Below, piece by piece: positions 60,313 through 64,000 of a DNA stretch of 64,000 nt. Position numbers and translations under genes: made by a program. Positions within the stretch are counted from its first letter, which is position 1, and each line of letters opens with the position of its first letter. The notes beneath the pieces were generated by a model, which did not search any database, was not told where the DNA came from, and saw only the letters and a list, made by a program, of their open reading frames with translations. This DNA is from Paraburkholderia madseniana (GTDB lineage Bacteria; Pseudomonadota; Gammaproteobacteria; Burkholderiales; Burkholderiaceae): positions 62,001 through 126,000 of the forward strand of contig NZ_VOSW01000013.1 of NCBI RefSeq assembly GCF_009690905.1, read 5' to 3'.

Positions 60313-61086
60313 TCAGCGCGTCGTCTCGTACTCGTCGTGACGCTTCCACCAGACGCCCGTCTCGTTGCGCCCCTTGGGCGCGCGGTCGAGCAACTGGTAC
60401 ATGCCCCAGATGCCGTCCACGCCGCGCGCATAGGTGGAATACGTGTGGTAGACGACGCCGTCCTCGAGTACGAACGCACTCAGGCCCGGCCTGTCGCGCG
60501 TGTACGTCGCCGCGTCAGTTCCGCAGGTGGCCGCGAACTGGGCGACGGGCTCCGGAACGACCTGCGTTTCGTCCATCGCGTGGCCGCCGCGCTCGTAGTT
60601 GTATTCGATGCTTCCTTCACGCTGCTGCGCCTCGGTGAACGCGATGTTGAAGTCGAAGTTGAAGTCGCTGCCAGCCGATGACGCCCAGGGGAACGTCCAG
60701 CCCATCCGGCGCTGGTACGTCTGCAGCTTCTCGAACGGCGCCCGCGACACCGCCGTCAGCGTGACGTCATGATTTGCCAGATGAACGACGACGCCGTCGA
60801 ACCCATCGGCGATCGATGAGCACGACGGGCACCCCGCCTTGTAGTCGGGTCCGAACATGAAGTGGTACACGAGAAGCTGCGAGCGTCCTTTGAAGAGATC
60901 CGCCAATGACGCCCTTCCCGCAGCAGTTTCGAATGTGTATGCCTTGTCGATTCTCACCCAGGGCAGTGCCTGCCGTTGCTGCACCAGCGCGTCGCTCTGC
61001 CGCGTGAGCGCCTTCTCTGCCTTGAGCAGATCGAGCCGCGCCGCCAGCCACTGGTCACGCGTCCCGGTTGTATGTGTCGTGGTCAT
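60313..61086 (-). CDS. DUF899 thioredoxin-like protein
   Basis: Cytoplasmic protein of 257 residues of the DUF899 family, with a thioredoxin-like fold: LADLFKGRSQLLVYHFMFGP (about 61), then KAGCPSCSSIADGFDG with the CPSC pair (about 85) and WTFPWASSAGSDFNFDFNIA. The C-terminal part YHTYSTYARGVDGIWGMYQL is typical. AAGGAGGGA stands just before ATG 61086. It is followed by the DUF2182 gene in one operon and is divergent from the HTH regulator. A redox role is likely, the substrate unknown. Confidence 0.9.
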   Translation of the reverse strand: MTTTHTTGTRDQWLAARLDLLKAEKALTRQSDALVQQRQALPWVRIDKAYTFETAAGRASLADLFKGRSQLLVYHFMFGPDYKAGCPSCSSIADGFDGVVVHLANHDVTLTAVSRAPFEKLQTYQRRMGWTFPWASSAGSDFNFDFNIAFTEAQQREGSIEYNYERGGHAMDETQVVPEPVAQFAATCGTDAATYTRDRPGLSAFVLEDGVVYHTYSTYARGVDGIWGMYQLLDRAPKGRNETGVWWKRHDEYETTR

Positions 61087-61216
61087 GATTCCCTCCTTGG
61101 GAGTCCTTCGTCGTTCGTTCAGTTGTCGAGACGACGAACTGGTTGGTGGTCGTGCTAGATTAGCCACGGGCACCCGAACGGTGGGAGTGACAAGTGTGGC
61201 GGGATTCGAATAGACC

Positions 61217-62434
61217 ATGGACTCGCTAGTGACGGCCGCGGCACGTGCGCTCGCGGCGGGCGACCCGCTCGGCGCACTGAACCGGGTCGCCTTGCGCGAC
61301 GACGCCCCTGCGCTCGCGCTGCGAGGCATCGCGATGGCGCAGCTCGGCGATCTCGTTCGGGCGAAAGCGTTGGTGCGAAGTGCGGCGCGCGCCTTCGGCC
61401 CGAAAGCGCCGGTGGCCCGCGCGCGGTGCGTAGTCGCCGAGGCTGAAATCGCGCTCGCCTCGCGCGATCTGGGCTGGCCCGCGAAGGCGCTCGACGCCGC
61501 GCGAGCGACGCTCGAAGCCCACGGTGACGGGCTGAACGCCGCGCATGCGCGGTATCTCGAAGTCCGGCGCCTCCTCCTGATCGGGCGCCTCGACGAGGCC
61601 GAGCGCCTGCTCGCCCACCTCGATCCCGCACCCTTCCCGCCCGCGCTGCGCGCCGCCCACGAGCTGGTCGTCGCGGGAATCGCGATGCGCCGCCTCCAGA
61701 CGAAAACAGCGCGCGCTGCGCTAGCGAAAGCCGAGCAGGCCGCGCGTCACGCAGGTATCCCATCGCTGACGGCGGAGGTCGACAGCGCACGCCTACTGCT
61801 GGACACGCCCGCGGCTCGTCTGATCGCACACGGCGAAGAGCGTTTGCTCGTGCTCGAGGAGATTGAGGCGTTACTGGCGTCGAAGGCGCTCGTGGTGGAC
61901 GCGTGCCGTTATGTCGTGCGTGAAGCAAACATCGTGGTCCCGCTAGCGAGGCGTCCGGTGTTGTTCGCGCTCGCACGCGCACTGGCCGAAGCGTGGCCCG
62001 AAGACGTATCGAGGGACACACTCATCGCGCGCGCATTCCGGACGAGGCATGCCGATGAATCGCATCGCGCACGGCTGCGCGTCGAAGTCGGGCGGCTTCG
62101 CGCGTTGCTTGGGCCGCTGGCCGGCGTGAGCGCGACGAAGCGCGGTTTTGCGCTGGTGCCGCACGGCGCGCGCGAGGTCGTCGTGCTCGCGCGGCCGGTC
62201 GAAGAACCGCATGCGATGGTGCTCGCCTTCCTCGCCGACGGTGAGTCGTGGTCGAGCTCGGCGCTCGCGATTGCACTGGATGCCAGTCAGCGCACCATGC
62301 AGCGGGCGCTCGATTCGCTGGCGGCAGCCGGCAAGGTGCAGTCGTTCGGCCGCGGGCGCGCGCGACGCTGGATGACGCCGCCCATGCCCGGATTCACGAC
62401 GACTTTGTTACTCCCCGCTCCCCCTACCGAGTGA
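61217..62434 (+). CDS. Transcriptional regulator with winged-helix and C-terminal HTH domains
   Basis: Protein of 405 residues, very rich in Ala, Arg and Leu. The N-terminal 210 residues are helical repeats resembling TPRs (LALRGIAMAQLGDLVRAKAL, LLIGRLDEAERLLAHLDPAP). Residues about 265-325 resemble the OmpR-type DNA-binding winged helix (RARLRVEVGRLRALLGPLAG, then VSATKRGFALVPHG). The C-terminal 60 residues form a second helix-turn-helix (SSSALAIALDASQRTMQRAL, DSLAAAGKVQSFGRGRARRW). It is divergent from the DUF899/DUF2182 operon and is probably its regulator. Confidence 0.75.
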   Translation: MDSLVTAAARALAAGDPLGALNRVALRDDAPALALRGIAMAQLGDLVRAKALVRSAARAFGPKAPVARARCVVAEAEIALASRDLGWPAKALDAARATLEAHGDGLNAAHARYLEVRRLLLIGRLDEAERLLAHLDPAPFPPALRAAHELVVAGIAMRRLQTKTARAALAKAEQAARHAGIPSLTAEVDSARLLLDTPAARLIAHGEERLLVLEEIEALLASKALVVDACRYVVREANIVVPLARRPVLFALARALAEAWPEDVSRDTLIARAFRTRHADESHRARLRVEVGRLRALLGPLAGVSATKRGFALVPHGAREVVVLARPVEEPHAMVLAFLADGESWSSSALAIALDASQRTMQRALDSLAAAGKVQSFGRGRARRWMTPPMPGFTTTLLLPAPPTE

Positions 62435-62447
62435 TTAGGATGAAAAC

Positions 62448-63116
62448 ATGAACAAATCAGCCGCCAAAATCGTCCGTGAATATGGGCCCTTTCCGGGTGT
62501 CAGCCAGGTGGGGGGCGTCACCTATGACGGTCAGCATGTCTGGATTGCCGCCGGAGACAAGCTGAACGCCTTCGATCCGGTGAGCGGAGAAACGCTGCGC
62601 TCGTTCGACGTCGCAGCGCAGGCAGGCACGGCCTTCGACGGCCAGCACCTGTTTCAGATCGCCGACGACCTCATCCAGAAGATCGATCCGGATACCGGCC
62701 GCGTGCTCGCCACCATTCCCGCACCCGGCGGCGGGGGCAACTCGGGGCTCGCGTGGGCCGAAGGAATGCTCTGGGTGGGGCGGTATAAGGACCGGAAGAT
62801 CCACCAGGTCGATCCCCAAACCGGGGCGATTCTGCGCACTATCCAGTCCAACCGCTTCGTCACCGGCGTCACCTGGAGCAACGGAGAGCTCTGGCACGGC
62901 ACCTGGGAAGATGAAGCGAGCGAGTTGAGGCGAGTCGATCCTGGTACGGGAGAAGTGCTGGAGAGCCTGGAGATGCCGCCCGGCCTGATCGTGTCGGGGC
63001 TGGAAGCCGATGGCGGCGATCTGTTCTTCTGCGGCGGCGGAAACAGCGGGAAGGTGCGAGCCGTACGCCGGCCCGCACGAGACGCCGCGGTCCCCGTCGA
63101 GTCTGCGAGCGAGTAA
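62448..63116 (+). CDS. Glutamine-cyclotransferase-like beta-propeller protein
   Basis: Soluble protein of 222 residues made of propeller repeats: GVTYDGQHVWIAAGDKLNAF, GTAFDGQHLFQIADDLIQKI, GLAWAEGMLWVGRYKDRKIH and GVTWSNGELWHGTWEDEASE, each ending in a VDP-TG turn. It resembles the five-bladed bacterial glutaminyl-peptide cyclotransferase group but has no signal peptide. It starts 13 nt after the HTH regulator, with AGGATG upstream, and is probably co-transcribed with it. Confidence 0.75.
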   Translation: MNKSAAKIVREYGPFPGVSQVGGVTYDGQHVWIAAGDKLNAFDPVSGETLRSFDVAAQAGTAFDGQHLFQIADDLIQKIDPDTGRVLATIPAPGGGGNSGLAWAEGMLWVGRYKDRKIHQVDPQTGAILRTIQSNRFVTGVTWSNGELWHGTWEDEASELRRVDPGTGEVLESLEMPPGLIVSGLEADGGDLFFCGGGNSGKVRAVRRPARDAAVPVESASE

Positions 63117-63159
63117 TTTACCGCCTGACGACGGATTTGATGCAACGCCCGGATCGACT

Positions 63160-63182
63160 CAACAAACAACAAACAACAAACG
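63160..63182 (+). repeat. Short AACAAAC tandem repeat
   Basis: About three copies of a 7-bp AACAAAC unit lie in the gap between two convergent genes. They look like slippage with no further sign of function. Confidence 0.6.
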
Positions 63183-63226
63183 TCGTCGATCCAGGGCTCC
63201 CGCCAGCAGAAATTCGTCTGCCACGT

Positions 63227-63616
63227 CTAAACACCAACCAGCGCCGGCAGCTCCACCTCGTACGACAAGCGCTCGCGCCAACTGCTCATCTGCGGCTGAC
63301 CTACCGCCTGGGTCACATGCGGCGCGCTTTCGACGCGCATCGATACGCACGCTGGATAGCGCGCTTTTTTCTTCTCGAGGATGGCCCGGCTCAGAAACCC
63401 GGCGCTATACGCTTTCAGCAAGTGCGCGTGATGTGCTTCGATGTACGCGGCAATCTGCGCCTCTTCATCGTCGATCATGGCTAGCAACGCCAGCGTGCGC
63501 GCATCCCAACGGAAGCGCAGGCCGAGTTCTTCGAAAGCGCTGTTATAGGCGCACAGTTGCGCCTCTACTTCCGCATCGTGCGCGCTGTCGCGGGCGTCGA
63601 ACTGGGACGGGTTCAT
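63227..63616 (-). CDS. Hypothetical protein
   Basis: Cytoplasmic protein of 129 residues, mostly helical, with an acidic N-terminal half (AHDAEVEAQLCAYNSAFEEL, LLAMIDDEEAQIAAYIEAHH) and a Lys/Arg-rich middle (ILEKKKARYPACVSMR). No motif or family is recognised. AAGGAG lies 7 nt before ATG 63616. Upstream is an AT-rich stretch with probable promoter character. Confidence 0.6.
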   Translation of the reverse strand: MNPSQFDARDSAHDAEVEAQLCAYNSAFEELGLRFRWDARTLALLAMIDDEEAQIAAYIEAHHAHLLKAYSAGFLSRAILEKKKARYPACVSMRVESAPHVTQAVGQPQMSSWRERLSYEVELPALVGV

Positions 63617-64000
63617 GGTCGTCTCCTTCAGGCAAATTGACATGACCAAGAATAGGAGCGCGTATAGATAAACAACAGTTAAAGTTACTTCGAAAGACTA
63701 TAACGTTTTGTTTATATGCTCGTTCCCCTGCCGACGGCATCGACGAAGTCAGAATGCCCGGACATCTCATGACCCCGTTGTCAGAACAGGTATACCCATC
63801 CATTAGGTATGCCTAATGCAAACCATAAAATGTTTTAACTTTTACTTATCGCTGTTCGCGCGCAGCATCCTTCAGAAGCGCTCCACGCGAAACGCCTTTT
63901 ACCCAGTTGTGGTGAGATCGACGGGCAAAGGTTTTCGTCAGTGCAATTCCCTCTGGCCGACCAATGGCGCTTGATTGCCAACAGACAAACCGGCGATGAA
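63617..64000. other. Gene-free right end, partly AT-rich
   Basis: No coding frame is convincing. The part next to the hypothetical gene (63650-63720) is AT-rich and probably holds its promoter. ATTAGG-TATG-CCTAAT (63803-63818) is a small palindrome. An AT-rich stretch follows to about 63850. A gene may begin right of the window. Confidence 0.4.

Noticed and set aside
63160..63182. AACAAAC repeats as the beginning of a CRISPR array
   Set aside because: The units are 7 bp, directly adjacent, with no spacers.
1..64000. Genomic island, prophage or insertion sequence
   Set aside because: No integrase, transposase, phage gene, tRNA or flanking direct repeats were seen; the only scars are the epoxide hydrolase fragment and the thioredoxin-end echoes.

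Overview
The window is GC-rich chromosomal DNA of a Burkholderiales bacterium, most likely Paraburkholderia or a close relative. This rests on the gene families present (DUF4148 and DUF2322 proteins, a Burkholderia-type porin starting QSSVTLYG, many LysR regulators with divergent metabolic operons) and on the absence of any phage, plasmid or insertion-sequence gene. I see no rRNA, tRNA or CRISPR array. Nearly all of the window is accessory metabolism and regulation.

Layout. 0-9 kb: a GFA-domain enzyme, a possible 40-residue peptide and an OmpR/EnvZ-type two-component pair form a minus-strand operon. It is divergent from an exported thioredoxin-like protein. A ~100-bp repeat carrying 10-bp-spaced direct repeats, as OmpR-type regulators bind, lies between them and recurs at the left edge and before the DUF4148 gene. 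A creatininase-MFS pair with its LysR regulator and an epoxide hydrolase follow. 9-23 kb: a LysR gene, a dicarboxylate-type symporter with a fused double racemase, a GMC oxidoreductase/NCS1 permease/aldehyde dehydrogenase operon, two paralogous LysR regulators, a Liv-type binding protein and an agmatinase-family enzyme. 23-29 kb: a large SAM-cyclase-ATPase protein of the bicarbonate-responsive (class IIIb) type is divergent from a SulP transporter that ends in a cyclic-nucleotide-binding domain. An SRPBCC protein follows.

29-47 kb is the most coherent region. A regulator that closely resembles enteric Nac (nitrogen assimilation control) sits among five promoters. Each carries a perfect ATA-N9-TAT box at the same distance from a -35/-10 pair. 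They precede an aminotransferase-porin unit, an L-idonate 5-dehydrogenase gene, an RraA-like gene, an operon with biotin carboxylase, two biotin-carrier-like proteins and the 5-oxoprolinase subunits PxpBCA, and an SDR/2-hydroxyacid-dehydrogenase operon. Downstream of the last come a polar-amino-acid-type ABC transporter, gluconokinase and a gluconate 5-dehydrogenase-like SDR. Together they would allow use of 5-oxoproline and of idonate/ketogluconate-type sugar acids under nitrogen control.

47-64 kb holds smaller units: LysR/SDR and LysR/aldo-keto reductase divergent pairs, a secreted beta-propeller-like protein, TerB and TerC proteins around a NhaR-like regulator, a YncE-type propeller, a sterol desaturase family enzyme, a DUF899/DUF2182 operon divergent from an unusual two-HTH regulator, and a glutamine-cyclotransferase-like propeller.

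Start codons were chosen from ribosome binding sites, overlaps and family N-termini, and often differ from the longest open frame. All functions are read by eye from protein motifs. No database search was run.
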